Shown: positions 54,301-63,972, counted from the stretch's first letter. The stretch is 64,000 nt of DNA from Vanilla planifolia (GCA_023846275.1 CM043875.1:24408851-24472850); one strand, 5' to 3'. Numbers and translations are program-made. Notes: generated by a model from the letters alone, not told the origin.

Positions 54301-57300
54301 AACATGGAACTTCAAAAGAAAGATGAAAGATTGACAAAATTGTTAGTATTAAGGTTAGTCAATTCACATATACTTTTAATAAAAGTAACTAGGATACTGC
54401 AAACTAGATCTTGAGGTACTTAAAAGTACAGTTAGTAAAACAATATCTTACTCAAAAAAGTTGAGATATTATTGGATATGTTTAAGCTGATTAGGTAAGA
54501 GATGCTGAGGATAACATAACTTAATAGTTATAATAAATTCTGAAAAAATTTGATAATTTGAAGTAGGAAACAAACAATGATTGCATATAATAATGAAGTA
54601 GAACAAAGAACCATAGCCAAAGGTGCCTATGAACATATTGGCTAACATAGTTATAGGAAGAACTAGACACATCATCAACAAATCCTACTCAAATTACATG
54701 GTAGACCAACCATCAAAATTTTCCATAACCAATTTAAAACGATAGAATAAAGCATGCAAAAACTGATAGGAATTCATCTAAATAAAGATTAAGAAGACTA
54801 TTACCTTGCATTATCTTTTTATTAAAGATCAATAAGAAAAAATTCCTACAAAAGACTTGTTTAAAAAAAATTTCAATATGAAAAAAAACTATAACTGACA
54901 AATATCTACCTACCAATTCAAGCAGAAAGTTATAAAAACAAATACAATCACAAGAATCATTAAAATCAAATATTAGGATATATGAAAAGATATTTGTATC
55001 TTGATTGATCAAATTATTTAGAAACAAATTCAAAAAATCTCTACAACAAAAACATTAGCATTACACATATTTTCAAGAGTGACAAACCTCTTTTTTTTTT
55101 TGAAACATTAAGATAGTTTCTTTATTTCCTAATTTTGGGCAATGTACATTTAAAAAGGATTCTTATACTCTTTTTAGTCACTACAAGGGAGTAAGAAGAA
55201 AAGTCATTATCAATACAATCTTATCATATTAAATTGCAAAATAAAAAAAGTAAAATAATAAACAATTACTCAAAAATTCACACATGATAGTATGACAACA
55301 ATTATACATAGGCATAAAAATTCACACAATCACATATGCATGTTTAAATGTGATAATATAAGTACTTAAGGAAACAAAGACAATCAGACTCTTGAGTTGT
55401 AAAATAAACAAAATAAATTGCACGTTTAAAATACAATTTCAGAATTCAAATCAAACGACTCCATAAATTCAATAAACATCACCTTACCTCTTGCAGTGGT
55501 TGAACACTTTCATTTGGAAGCAAAAATACAGGGAAATTATGCTGATTCCACATGATACCAGAACCCTGTAGAAAAAAATGTTAACCATTATTCTAAACGA
55601 TAATGAAAAGATTCAACTATAATTGTGCTCCTCTTTAACAATTTACAATTGGGTTCCATGCAAAACTCAAGTTCTGATGTGGTGCAAATTCAGCTAGTGG
55701 AAACTTTCGATCTGGAGAAAGCCCTGCAAATTGCATTAAACATAAGACTTGAAGTACTGATTAATGGGATATACAAAAAAGGGATTCTATGACTAACCCA
55801 TTATCTTGTTTTCAGATGCACTGCTCTCAACCAAGACACCAGCAACACTTTGTGCTAGTTGTGGATCACTTGAAACTCTGAATCAGGACACATTTGCTTA
55901 TAACTGGATTGTATTATTCATTCCTAACTTCTCAAAAAGAAACCATATCCAACTTGAGTTTCTATGGTCAAATAGAGTTCATTACAATCTTACATGGTTT
56001 GCAAGAAAAATAAAATAGATTGGAAAATGTTATTAATCTGAAAGAAACCAAGAAACACAATAAGTAGCTGTAATTTCTTATTGTAACCTATTTCAATATT
56101 CTATGGGAAGTACCATATACAAAATGCATCATAAAAAAAATCAAAGTTGAACGAATTTTTAGAGGTAGGATGTGAGATAGGCACAAAACAATCTTGAAGT
56201 TTCCAACAAAAGCATAAATGATGTACTTGATAGAGAGAGAAAGAGATGCAGTTAGATTTGCCTCTAACATATATATAAGAAGGCTAATGGGCAAATGGTT
56301 CTAGCTTTTACCTAAAATATGAAATATAAACTATTGTGGGCACTTTTTTAAGGAATTTTCTTGCATGATAAGCATGCACATGATAGTCAAAAAGGAACAT
56401 CAAGAAAATTTAAGCATGAATGAAAGATGTGAAAATGTAGGTTTCCAATGCTACTAGGAGTAATCTTACCAGAATCGCAAGGGGGGCACCTATTTAAAAG
56501 AGGAAATAATTAAAAGGTAATTCATAAATTTCTAACTCGATGCATCTACATCGATGGTTGCTTTTCTAGGCATTCATTGCCAACATAAGTATTTCTACAT
56601 TCATTTGTTAGGAATTTGAACTAGAATGAAAAGAATCCTTATGAATAATATGACCCAAATTATTGTGCTCTGTATCAAAATATTTATCAAGTGTATTAAG
56701 TGGTGAGTTCATGTAGGGTATCACAATCACTGGAAGAAGAGTCATCATTATGCTCTCTACTCTCATGCAAACCATCTTAATTTAGTTCACTTGTGCAAAG
56801 TTTGTTTATACATTTTTATTTGAGATGTGCTGTATTTGTGTGAGGATGACCAGTAATCTTTTTATGATTTATACTTACGTTTGTGTTATAGGAATAACCA
56901 CCATCTAGTCATAAAAGGTAGCAGCTCAAGCTTGGACCATTAGTCAATTTCCAACTATGCATTGTCCAATTAATTTCAGCAAATCAAGCAAAGAATAAAA
57001 TCAGCCATAGAGTAGAGGATGGCCCAAGAACTCCTAAAGACTAGTCAATTTTAAATTTGAACCAGTTGATCAATTTTGGCAAACCAATCGACCAACAAAT
57101 GAATGCTCACATTTGGTAATGGAATTCGCATGATGAAAGCATTTATGAGTGCCCTCATTGATAGGCTAATGGAAAATCTGGAGCACAACAAATTTGATGA
57201 TATTGGAATTATAAACAGTCCAAAAATTTAAGAGAAATATTGTTTATCCTTGATGATTTGAAGAGAAATTTGAGAATTGATTCAAAAAATATTTTGTTAA

Positions 57301-60300
57301 TGATTTTTTTATAATTGGTTAGGAGATCATGTTCATGGGAGGTGGCAAAGCTGTTATGCACAGCCTTCATGATGATTGTGAGCTTGCTTTCAGATTCAGT
57401 TAGTTTAAATTCCTTTTGGGACTTTTGTTATTGTTTTCTTTTGTTTTTTGACTAATGAATGAGTTTCTTGTTCTTGTCAATCATTATCCTAGTTGAGTTG
57501 CTCATCAACTTGTGTATATTAAACTTTTGATAGATCATCAATGAAATTCTATGTTGTCTTTCGCATTGTGGATACTCCATAACTAATTTGTTTTTCATTA
57601 CAATTATCACATTTAATAAACTTTTCTATCACACAATCTAGAATTGCATGCATAGGAATAATTCTATTTACACTTGATAATTAAACATCAGAGCAATAGT
57701 TATAGAATTCATTTACACCTAGTATAATTTGATAACAATTTTTGAACTACCTTAAGATTGCAAGTTTATGCCAATCTAATCAAAATTAGGACCTTAATTT
57801 TCCTTAAAACGATTACATTTTGTTTGTTTTTAAAGTATTTGGATGCGAGAAGAATACTTGAGCGAATGTATAAGCATTGCATGAAAAATCCTAAGGTAGA
57901 AATCATGATAAATTCTAGTCCTATGTTTAGCATATCTCTGTTGATAAGTACCTATGTACTTGGACCTTGAATCATCCAAAGGCTAAAATGAAACATGAAA
58001 AATAAAATCTTCTTGCAAAATAAAGTTTGCTTATTCTACTATGTTAGATAATTATTGAAGTATTTTGAGAACCATAGATTTCTTAGACAATAAAATTAAG
58101 TAAAACTCACATGGATGATACAAAATTTTAAACTGTGATCTTATCTATATCAAAGTGATATTATAGCTTAGATGAATGTTCAGATTACCTAGTTTGATTG
58201 TCTTAATACGATCAAATTATGTGATGCTCGATATAAGATTGTTTAATAGAGTACCATTGAGATAAGAGCTTGCTCTTGCATCAAGAAAAGATGAGGAAAC
58301 ATCTATTATGACTAGAAGATGAATAGCCCAAAGTTAAGAGGTCAAGTAAATGCTTTAGCATCAAGGAAATATGGCACCTAGTCCCTCTTCAAAGTTCAAT
58401 ATGGATAAACTTAGTGAGCCACCCAAGCCAATCCAAAATCTACCTATATTCCATCTAAAGTTATGACAAGAACAACATTAAAGAGGATGCCTCACACAGG
58501 AAATGAATCTATATTATCAACCCAATCAACTATACAATAAACCTATTGAAAGTCTAAATAGGGCATGTCCCTAGCTTACCCATAAGAAGCTACCTATGTG
58601 CCATTATTAGGAACCTTTATAGGGTTTGCAACACTTATATAGGGAAGGTACAACAAATAATTGCTCTATGTTAGCTGTTAGCTACAAAACAAGGGTTATC
58701 ATCTTAGATCAACACCTACATGCCTTCAGTGTGACAAGGATCACCAATGCATTACAACGTGGCCAAGACAACTTCATTTGTAAGGTGAAGACTGACCCAC
58801 GTGCATTTGATAGTTGTCTAGACTTGAAAGAAATTTCCAACTAGCTGTTTGACATAGATATATTCTTCAACTAATAACTCGTGTCAAAGGAACATCAAAT
58901 TTGCCCATGTGAAGTTAATCAAGATTGCAAGAAACTTCTGGGTAAACCAAAAGAGATGATACCTAAGATTAATGCAGTTCCTATTGGGTGATGAAACAAC
59001 ATGAAACAAATCTAGAAGTCCAAATATCTCCATATCCATCGAGATAGCTCTAGAATGATTTAGCATCTTTGAGTACCTTTGAGTATAGACTTAACAAGTT
59101 GTTGGTTAAGTGCAACATAATAGAGGATAACAATTACACCATCATGAGGTTCAAGATTACATTTTTCCCTAACAATTATCATGAGATCTTGGCACATTAT
59201 TTGTTCTCTCTCAAGGAAGCATTCTAACATGCCCTTGACCTAAAACAATGCATAAGTTTCTCATCCTCTCAGAAAATCGATAACGATCTCGACCATACTT
59301 CCAAGAAGTCAAATCAAGTATTGTCTCCATCTATAACTTTGAGTAGTGGAATTGTTACTATGACTGACCTAATAAGGAAATAAGTTATTAGGGGTAGCTC
59401 CACCTCCAAATCGAATAAACAATACATAAATAGTTAAGAATTCAAGACTAAAGATCAAAGGTTAAAAATTAGAGAATAAAGAATAGAGACGAAAGATTAT
59501 AGAAAAAGTCTTGTTAACTATGAACAAGATAAAGTACATACCTTAACAAGTTCTTCAAAATTGGTGTTGGCCATGAGATAATTGTATGTCTCATCTTAAC
59601 TTGAAACCTCTCCACTTGATGCACTTTCATCCTAATCACTCCATTGGCTAATATTGCCATCTTTCTTTATTTTTCTGAAGTTGAAGGCATTCTAGCCAAT
59701 CACAAACAAGCAAGCTACATTCATAGCATACTATTTGCTTCTCCTTACCCCTCCCCAATATCTTAAACCTTTTTTTTTTTCTAAAAAGAACTTTCAGATA
59801 ACAAGAAATAACCATTATTATCAATTTTCCTAATTTATCATTTTGAGACTCCAAATATTTCCATGCAATCACCTACTTCAACCTTTTCAAATATTGATTT
59901 GTTGAGCCTTCCTTATTGGTCATCCTTGTTATCTCCATCTATTTAAAGAGAAGAACATCAAAAATATCATCACCATAAAGACTTGAAAGATCCTTTGTCA
60001 TCCTTATCATTGTGACAAAAGGATCTTTTTCTTGAGGCAATGCTCTCATAACTTTTCTAGCAAAATCTATATATAAAAAAATTCTAACAAAACTAAAACT
60101 ATTAATAATATTTGTAGAAAGAATGAACCTAGAATTAATATATTTATTAGGGAACATATGACAGAGTTCAAAAACATGCACAGACAAGTTTGTTTTGCTT
60201 TCTTTGACTAGGAAAATTCCTTCTTGTATCACTTTCAATTTGTACCAAATCCATATTACAACTTACAATGCAATTTATTCAAGAAAAATGAGATTAGTTG

Positions 60301-63300
60301 TGCTAAGTTTTTCTCCTCAATAATTAGCTCAACTAAAGCCTTTCACATACATGAATTCCCAATATTTTTATAGGGTGCTCATACTGATTTTCAACTATCT
60401 CCTACAACCCTAAATCTTTGCTCTTAATATAAAAACTATAATTAATTCTTCCAATAGAGACAGAAATTTCCTTTAAAAAGAGGCAAATATAATGAAGAGG
60501 CTCCTTCACCAAGAGTTACAAAATCCTTGAGTTGCTTGTGTGCCAAAGAGTTGGATCATTGCTTTCTGTTATAACCATCCATTAGACCACACTTTGGCAA
60601 CAATGGAAGAATCACAACACACAGGTATGAATCATAACTTAACCATTCAATATGTGTTTCAATGAATTTGGATGTCAAAAACATGTTTGCAAGTAGGTAT
60701 TGGCTAATAGTTGAGTCTAAACACCTAAACTTCACTTTAAGCTATCAGTTTATTGCTTTTCCTACTTTCACATTAACTACTTGTGTTTGTAGACGCTAAT
60801 TTAAGAGTCACAAAACACACAAACAAGGGATGAATCATGAATTTATCATTCAGTTTGTGCTTCAATCAATTTGGATCTCAAAAGCATGTTTGAATGTGGA
60901 TATTGGTTGATAGTAGATTTGAAAAACCTAAAAATTGTTTTGTAATTTCTAGTCTGTTTACTTCTACTTTTGCGTTTGTTGATACGAAGTCATAGTACAC
61001 ATGTTATGAAGATGACTCGTGAATGTATCATTCAATTTGTTCTTCAGTTGATGTCAAAAGTGTATTTGATGGTAAATATTCACCAATAATTGGGTTAAAA
61101 TCATGTCACAACTACCTAGGCTTTGTCCACTGATCAATTTCCCATTCTATACTATCCAATTGATTTCAACAAATCAATCATTAAAAAAAAGTATGGCCAA
61201 AAAGCACATTCATACTCAAGAATTCTTGGAGAATGGTCAATTTCAAAGCTTAGCCTAGCTTATCAACATGTAGCGAAGCACTCATGTGAGCCAATTTATG
61301 AAGAATCTTAAGCATAGGGCATATAAGTAGCATAACAATTTAGAGAAATGGTTGTTGATCCTCAATGATTTGGTAAGAACATTGAGAGTTGATACTAAAT
61401 TGCCAATGTCAACAATTGATGAGGAAACCGTATCCATCACAAGGTGGAAAAGCTATCTTAAACCACCACGTTGATGACTATGAATTGTGTTTACATACAG
61501 ATTTAGTTGATTCAGATTCCCTTGTCTTTTTTCCAACACTTCTAATTGTTCTTCAAACTATGTCAGAATTCCTTGTCTTAGTTAACTGTCAGTGTTTTTC
61601 ATGTTTTCTTGTTGGGAAAACAATTAAGATGTTCATTACCATCTATTTGTTTCTCTTACCTTTAGTCATTAATAAAATTCTATATTTACCTCTTTCACTA
61701 CGAAAACTATGTTTCACATGACCATAAACATACTTAGCAAGATTCTCATTCTCTCAAATTGTTAAATTATATGCAATTACATTGCATAGAAAACATTTTC
61801 TTAACATTTGATAATTAAATCTTTGTTACAAATTTAGGTTTCATTTGAGCATAACATGATTAGACTTCCAACACTTTCATAGACTTTCTAGTAATAGAAA
61901 ATTATGTTATTTTGAAAATAAAAAACAATATGTTGTTTTCTTGTGTATTGAAAGTAATTGGATGCATGAACAATATTAAGCAAACATTTGCGAGCATTGC
62001 ATGAAAAATCTTACAATAGAATCATAGCATGAAAACTAACACTTTCCTTTCTAATAGAATCTTATTGATAAGTTGCCTCTGCAATTGACCCTAAAATTTT
62101 CTGAAAGCTACAATCCACAAAAGAATTGACATTAATATATTCTATTACATTAGATATTAATTTAGAGTATCTTAAAAGCTATTAGTTCAATCATGGTAAA
62201 ACTCCTATTGTTGGGTGCTAATTAATTGATAGATAAAAGTCTTGAAAATTATTGGTCAATTTTTGCTTTGATTTCTGCTCACATAGTATTCAATCTCTGT
62301 GTCAAATTTTCTCAAAAAAAAAAAGTAAACCAACTGCTTTGATGTAAGGACATTCTTAGTTAAAAGGTAACATATTGACCATAAACACTATTAACAATAA
62401 ACTTGTGAAATTAAACAACATTATGAAAATCCCCTATAATCTAACACACCTCCATCTTATTTATAGTACCCAAAAATTTAAATTAGTCTTAATTGTGAGA
62501 AAGAGTTAAATTTATGAAAGTTTTGAATGAATAGAAACCAAAAAAAATTTTGATAAAACTTTTATTAAGGCTCTAAAAGTATACCAGTTCTAACTTTTAC
62601 TACGCAACTAAACTTAAATTTTCATAAATTAACTACACTAAGCACCATTCTATATGATAAATTCTATTTTCAATCTCAATGATAAAAGGACATCTCATGC
62701 TAGCAATTTATCATAGATGAAAGATGACTATATACTAGGAGGAGTGTATAATTATAAAGCAACTCCTCTAGCAAATGCCCAAACATCACATAGCAAAGCA
62801 ATCAACTAGCACAAGGATAAAATATTAAATGACTTGTTCCTAAAAAAAGATGCAAGAGTTTAAGGGAGAATCCAATTCAATGCATGGAAATAAAGAGTCA
62901 TGCCTGAGGAAAAAATCTTCCATCTCATGCAAAGGAACCAAAACTGCAGATGAATGACCTATTTGTTTGTAAACTCTCTCTAGCCTGAAAACTGGTGCAA
63001 CAATCTTATTCTCACCTGGATCTGTAAATGCCAATTATGATGAATCATCAGAAAGTATAAGCAAAAATTAAGGATAGCTTGACATTAACAATCATGAATT
63101 TTAATCGCATCAACCAAGCTCTGGAATTCGAAGACAATTGCATCTCAGGGCAGAGTTCCTTACTACAAGGTGAGTACCTTGCAGGTTCAAACAGGGCATT
63201 TCTTACACTTTGCCTGTAAAATTTTCAATTGACACTTACCTATTAAATAACTAAACCAATTAAATTCTTAAACTTGGCCATCATGTTCCCTACATGACAA

Positions 63301-63972
63301 TTTTGCCCCTAAAAAAGATTGTCTTGTTAACTTCAAATGTAAGTGCAAGAATGAATTAAATTATTTTATAAGACAAACAACCAAAAATCTGAAAATTGGA
63401 TTAACAAGTTTAAAATCTAAAGGACATTCATCTTAAATAATTCAACTGACAGACCTAAGAGCAAAAATATACACTTTAAGGAATAAATATACAAAATTCA
63501 TAGAGGTCAAATAAATTGAAATATATTTAGGATTAACTATAGATAAGTCTCTCATATTTGACTAATTTTCAAAATAGATCCCTACCGTGTCAAAAACACG
63601 CTGGGCAAATTTACAAATTCCATAAATATTGTAACTACGTTTTTACTCTAAACTAACCTTCTATATAGGAATCCATCTGCAAGCAATAAGGTTTTAAGGG
63701 AAAAAAAAAAGTTAACTAACAAGCTGCCTGTAACATTTACAAAACTTAAATTTATCAAACTAACTTCGAAACCAAAGAGACCTACTTGAAAAATAAGCAA
63801 ACATTCAAACCAATTTGTGTTCTACCCATATGATAAAGAAGAAAATTTATATACATACTTGAGCAACCTATTTCACCAGAAAGATTCAAAAGCCTGACAC
63901 ATGGGTATCCATCAACAATTAAATACATTTCCTTCTCAAGGCTAGGTATCGACTCCAGTGTGCTAGCATCTC
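30042..63972 (-). CDS. NCT: Nicastrin, gamma-secretase subunit (15 exons seen; first exon outside window)
   Basis: Nicastrin is the large glycosylated type I membrane subunit of the gamma-secretase complex (with presenilin, APH-1 and PEN-2) and helps select substrates for intramembrane cleavage. Fifteen exons on the minus strand join without a frame break: 63859-63972, 62904-63021, 55798-55877, 55647-55723, 55488-55565, 44356-44427, 44201-44274, 42506-42638, 42323-42394, 41572-41691, 33243-33314, 31808-31948, 31246-31330, 30736-31171, 30042-30306. They encode 645 residues, close to the 670 or so of plant nicastrins minus the signal peptide. Landmarks in visible numbering: GCSNPG near residue 39, WNPIGSGIMW near 127-136, LPLGGYSVWS near 200, ASMDSASFFRD near 230, the aminopeptidase-like core FTGEAWGYLGSRRF (Glu at about 282, the position of human Glu333), a Cys-rich stretch with ISPSNVCPSHYVG, and a C-terminal hydrophobic helix at about 614-634 followed by a basic tail. 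Recognition comes from remembered plant nicastrin sequence. Exon 1 (start codon, signal peptide) lies beyond 64000. Confidence 0.96.
30736..31171 (-). CDS. NCT: Nicastrin exon 15 (longest)
   Basis: Encodes NINSSSIAAAAILVARALY, a luminal Cys-rich stretch with ISPSNVCPSHYVG, the block SRFVWNFLADRTSS and a Cys-rich segment up to SRCVTSTT and CG of an Arg codon, 436 bp in all. Acceptor gttgtag, donor gtaatt. Confidence 0.95.
31246..31330 (-). CDS. NCT: Nicastrin exon 14
   Basis: Encodes NYSIAAVALEDFDTSFTNKF through YHSHLDNA plus one base. Acceptor ttttgcag, donor gtgagt. The final T joins TG of exon 15 to make Leu. Confidence 0.95.
31808..31948 (-). CDS. NCT: Nicastrin exon 13
   Basis: Encodes DTSSTKEILDALQKASVSLG through PGVPPSSLMPFLRK, 47 whole codons. 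GVPPSSLM.FLR is conserved in the family. Acceptor tgtatag, donor gttcgt. Confidence 0.94.
32991..33026. repeat. Poly-G/GA tract in nicastrin intron
   Basis: An 11-G run within a GGGGA-rich stretch, in the 1.3-kb intron between exons 12 and 13. Confidence 0.85.
33243..33314 (-). CDS. NCT: Nicastrin exon 12
   Basis: Encodes VLEIGSVGKGIHQGATTFF through AHSDK, 24 whole codons. VLEIGSVGK is a strongly conserved nicastrin motif. Acceptor gtacag, donor gtgcat. An 8,257-bp intron separates it from exon 11. Confidence 0.95.
35127..35620. repeat. Direct repeats of about 180 bp, period 314
   Basis: 35127-35306 and 35441-35620 share the order atacaat..tttc/ccaa, aattagtgcaaaa-like, aagaagcatcWtRtcattWt, ttgagttctttaatagcttt and ttcaacYtatttgact. 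A partial copy (aattagtgcaaaagcc) lies between them near 35362. Confidence 0.75.
38110..39108. repeat. Complex direct repeats with a short recurring module
   Basis: A long unit occurs at 38110-38448 and 38708-39108, ending in both cases ctctcc.tagccaa. Between and within them a module of about 60-65 bp built around gtctatt.atRtccttgataagct recurs near 38343, 38452, 38518, 38578 and 39003. I could not match it to a known element family. Confidence 0.75.
41572..41691 (-). CDS. NCT: Nicastrin exon 11 (FTGEAWGYLGSRR core)
   Basis: Encodes LVFAAFTGEAWGYLGSRRF through SEMIEQ, 40 whole codons. The Glu in FTGEAW aligns with human Glu333, reported to matter for substrate recognition or assembly. Where animals have DYIGS, this protein has GYLGS, as other plant nicastrins do. 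Acceptor tctgtag, donor gtaatt. Confidence 0.96.
42323..42394 (-). CDS. NCT: Nicastrin exon 10
   Basis: Encodes GLIALLAAVDALSHVNDLS through ELRKQ, 24 whole codons. Acceptor ttattag, donor gtaggt. This helical segment precedes the FTGEAWG core of the peptidase-like domain. Confidence 0.95.
42506..42638 (-). CDS. NCT: Nicastrin exon 9
   Basis: Encodes (S)VWSALPPISAPSFD through ASMDSASFFRDLSLGADSPM and S. The first base T closes the Ser codon of exon 8. This is the start of the peptidase-like domain. Acceptor aaggcag, donor gtaagt. Confidence 0.95.
42639..44200 (-). other. Nicastrin intron of 1,562 bp with poly-G run
   Basis: Between exons 8 and 9. The only notable content is a run of 16 G at 43402-43417. 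Confidence 0.8.
44201..44274 (-). CDS. NCT: Nicastrin exon 8
   Basis: Encodes TTKIETRNSASCLKEQSC through LPLGGY plus AG of a Ser codon. The Cys pair and the LPLGGYS block are typical of nicastrin. Acceptor ctaccag, donor gtgatt. An 81-bp intron separates it from exon 7. Confidence 0.94.
44356..44427 (-). CDS. NCT: Nicastrin exon 7
   Basis: Encodes MAWKNEKNLNGHPSYVAEF through DMVMQ, 24 whole codons. The leading ATG is an internal Met, not a start. Acceptor gtgtag, donor gttacg. It sits at the 3' end of the 11-kb intron. Confidence 0.93.
46302..47050 (+). pseudogene. LINE ORF1 remnant (DUF4283-like, zinc knuckle)
   Basis: The first 81 codons are open from an ATG at 46302: the N terminus is Ser/Thr-rich, then KFTLLEKFSHKRPKKETIR matches the plant LINE ORF1 pattern (LVGKFS.GRP....IR). 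A zinc knuckle follows at 46967-47011, CNGCCKEGHDISQYK, with the last Cys changed to Tyr. Frame is broken between them. Confidence 0.7.
47700..48330 (+). pseudogene. LINE endonuclease remnant
   Basis: Near 47983 the sequence reads NMPWLVGARFNENI, the decayed form of the APE-type endonuclease box PW.(V/L)GGDFN. Downstream words such as FFIALTNAAS, the gap-disrupted W-rich stretch around 48130-48170 and FPQNL follow the order of plant L1 endonucleases. The Gly-Asp of the box has become Ala-Arg, so it would be inactive. Confidence 0.6.
48383..50370 (+). pseudogene. LINE reverse transcriptase remnant
   Basis: 48383-48721 carries LKRLKAYLKNGTKQCLV, DKEDSYWQQKARIKWLTAG and EINTKFFHAMIKERRSR, the conserved linker before plant LINE RT. 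The core follows in pieces: MLIPKTKNLETFSNFKSINP (about 49040-49103), GFIRGREIGDNILL, and the open stretch 49333-49737 with INGKSSRYFQRSRGFIQGNP, ISLLFILNIEVFIRGLNRL and LGYASNTTIF. The catalytic YADD is YASN, so both metal-binding Asp are lost. 50165-50368 continues with words of the C-terminal region. Confidence 0.85.
53280..55080 (+). pseudogene. Ty1/copia RT and RNase H remnant
   Basis: In shifting frames, about 53800-53850 reads LVPQASIYIYGIEYEENFA (copia LVAKGF.Q..G.DY.ETFAPV) and 53905-54060 has QNW, then KEVSKIRKALLGIKQSLEL (the C.LKKALYGLKQSPRAW box). RNase H words follow near 54560-54690: SRKQTMIAYNNEVEQRTIAKGAYE, split. No LTR or gag was found, so it is a 3' fragment. Plus strand, antisense to nicastrin. 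Confidence 0.75.
55488..55565 (-). CDS. NCT: Nicastrin exon 6
   Basis: Encodes GSGIMWNQHNFPVFLLPNE through SVQPLQE, 26 whole codons. Acceptor tctacag, donor gtaagg. The intron after it, 11,060 bp, is the largest in the window. Confidence 0.95.
55647..55723 (-). CDS. NCT: Nicastrin exon 5
   Basis: Encodes LSPDRKFPLAEFAPHQNL through SFAWNPI. The intron before it is only 74 bp. The acceptor is tttgcag and the donor gtaaat. WNPI joins directly to GSGIMW of the next exon, a conserved nicastrin block. Confidence 0.95.
55798..55877 (-). CDS. NCT: Nicastrin exon 4
   Basis: Encodes VSSDPQLAQSVAGVLVESS through ASENKIMG. Its first base A completes the Arg codon begun by AG at the end of exon 3, and its final G starts a Gly codon finished by exon 5. 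Acceptor gattcag and donor gttagt are canonical. Confidence 0.93.
56915..58250 (+). repeat. Left LTR of the gag-only element
   Basis: Colinear with 61104-62370: gtcaatttcc...ccaatt.atttcagcaaatcaa at the start, ttgatgatttg...gagaattgat, a ggtggcaaagctgtta stretch, gcattgcatgaaaaatc near 57875, tctgttgataagt and tattctactatgttagat. Ends before a degenerate primer-binding site (attgagataagagct) at about 58256. Confidence 0.7.
58256..58271 (+). other. Degenerate primer binding site
   Basis: attgagataagagctt differs from ATTGGTATCAGAGCTT at few positions and follows the left LTR, as expected for tRNA-iMet priming. Confidence 0.45.
58770..59390 (+). pseudogene. Gypsy-type gag remnant
   Basis: DPRAFDSCLDLKEI (58796 on) fits the DP..F..WL...E opening of gypsy gag. 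Shifted frames give KLIKIARNFWVNQKR (about 58910), then SIFEYL, NNYTIMRFKITFFPNNYHEI, HYLFSLKEAF and HALDLKQCISFSSSQ (about 59180-59270), the R(F).GL...I...L......EA...A...E pattern of the gag C-terminal half. Stops and shifts throughout. Confidence 0.65.
61104..62370 (+). repeat. Right LTR of the gag-only element
   Basis: Starts tgtcacaactacc, a plausible LTR end, and follows the left copy colinearly through gcattgcatgaaaaatc near 61995 and tattctattacattagat near 62138. The end is estimated from the last weakly matching block (gatgtaaggacattcttagtt). Confidence 0.65.
62898..62903 (-). promoter_or_regulatory. Non-canonical GC 5' splice site
   Basis: Exon 3 must end in phase 2 with AG so that A of exon 4 completes Arg (FFLR|VSSD as in plant nicastrins). 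The base after is g, then c (gcatga). No GT in the neighbourhood gives the same protein. The exon side CAG and the g at +5 fit the GC-AG class. Confidence 0.85.
62904..63021 (-). CDS. NCT: Nicastrin exon 3
   Basis: Encodes NPGENKIVAPVF through MEDFFL and two bases of an Arg codon. Two acceptors are possible; the upstream one (ttacag before ATCCAG) is chosen because it restores the Asn-Pro-Gly found at this place in plant nicastrins. The downstream cag|GTGAGA would also keep frame but gives a shorter loop. The exon ends CTCAG and is followed by gcatga, a GC donor. Confidence 0.9.
63022..63858 (-). other. Nicastrin intron of 837 bp (between exons 2 and 3)
   Basis: Donor gtatgt at 63858, acceptor ttacag at 63022. 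No repeats recognised. Confidence 0.85.
63859..63972 (-). CDS. NCT: Nicastrin exon 2 (first one visible)
   Basis: Encodes DASTLESIPSLEKEM through NLSGEIGCS, the mature N terminus just after the expected signal peptide. The acceptor is a T-rich tract ending tattgtcag at 63973. The donor gtatgt follows a lone A at 63859 that begins the Asn codon finished by the next exon. The frame stays open upstream to the window edge, so an unspliced longer exon is not formally excluded, but the T-rich tract argues for an intron. Confidence 0.9.

Larger units (their letters stand above)
44428..55487 (-). other. Nicastrin intron of 11,060 bp (between exons 6 and 7)
   Basis: Splice sites are gtaagg at 55487 and gtgtag at 44428. 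It contains a plus-strand L1-type LINE (about 46210-51230) and a plus-strand copia RT/RNase H remnant (about 53280-55080). The stretches 44430-46200 and 51400-53270 show nothing I recognise. Confidence 0.85.
56915..62370 (+). mobile_element. Gag-only LTR retrotransposon (Ty3/gypsy type)
   Basis: Two direct copies of a roughly 1.3-kb LTR flank an internal region of about 2.8 kb that has gypsy gag but no pol that I can see. It lies within a nicastrin intron, antisense to the gene, with the right LTR ending about 530 bp from exon 3. The LTRs are clearly diverged, so the insertion is old. Confidence 0.7.
55878..62903 (-). other. Nicastrin intron of 7,026 bp with GC donor
   Basis: Donor CAG|gcatga at 62903, acceptor gattcag at 55878. 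It contains a plus-strand LTR element (56915-62370). The remaining 56100-56900 segment has nothing recognised. Confidence 0.85.

Noticed and set aside
63010..63016. Alternative acceptor for exon 3 at cag|GTGAGA
   Set aside because: It keeps frame but deletes the NPG of the conserved GCSNPG block; the acceptor six bases upstream restores it.
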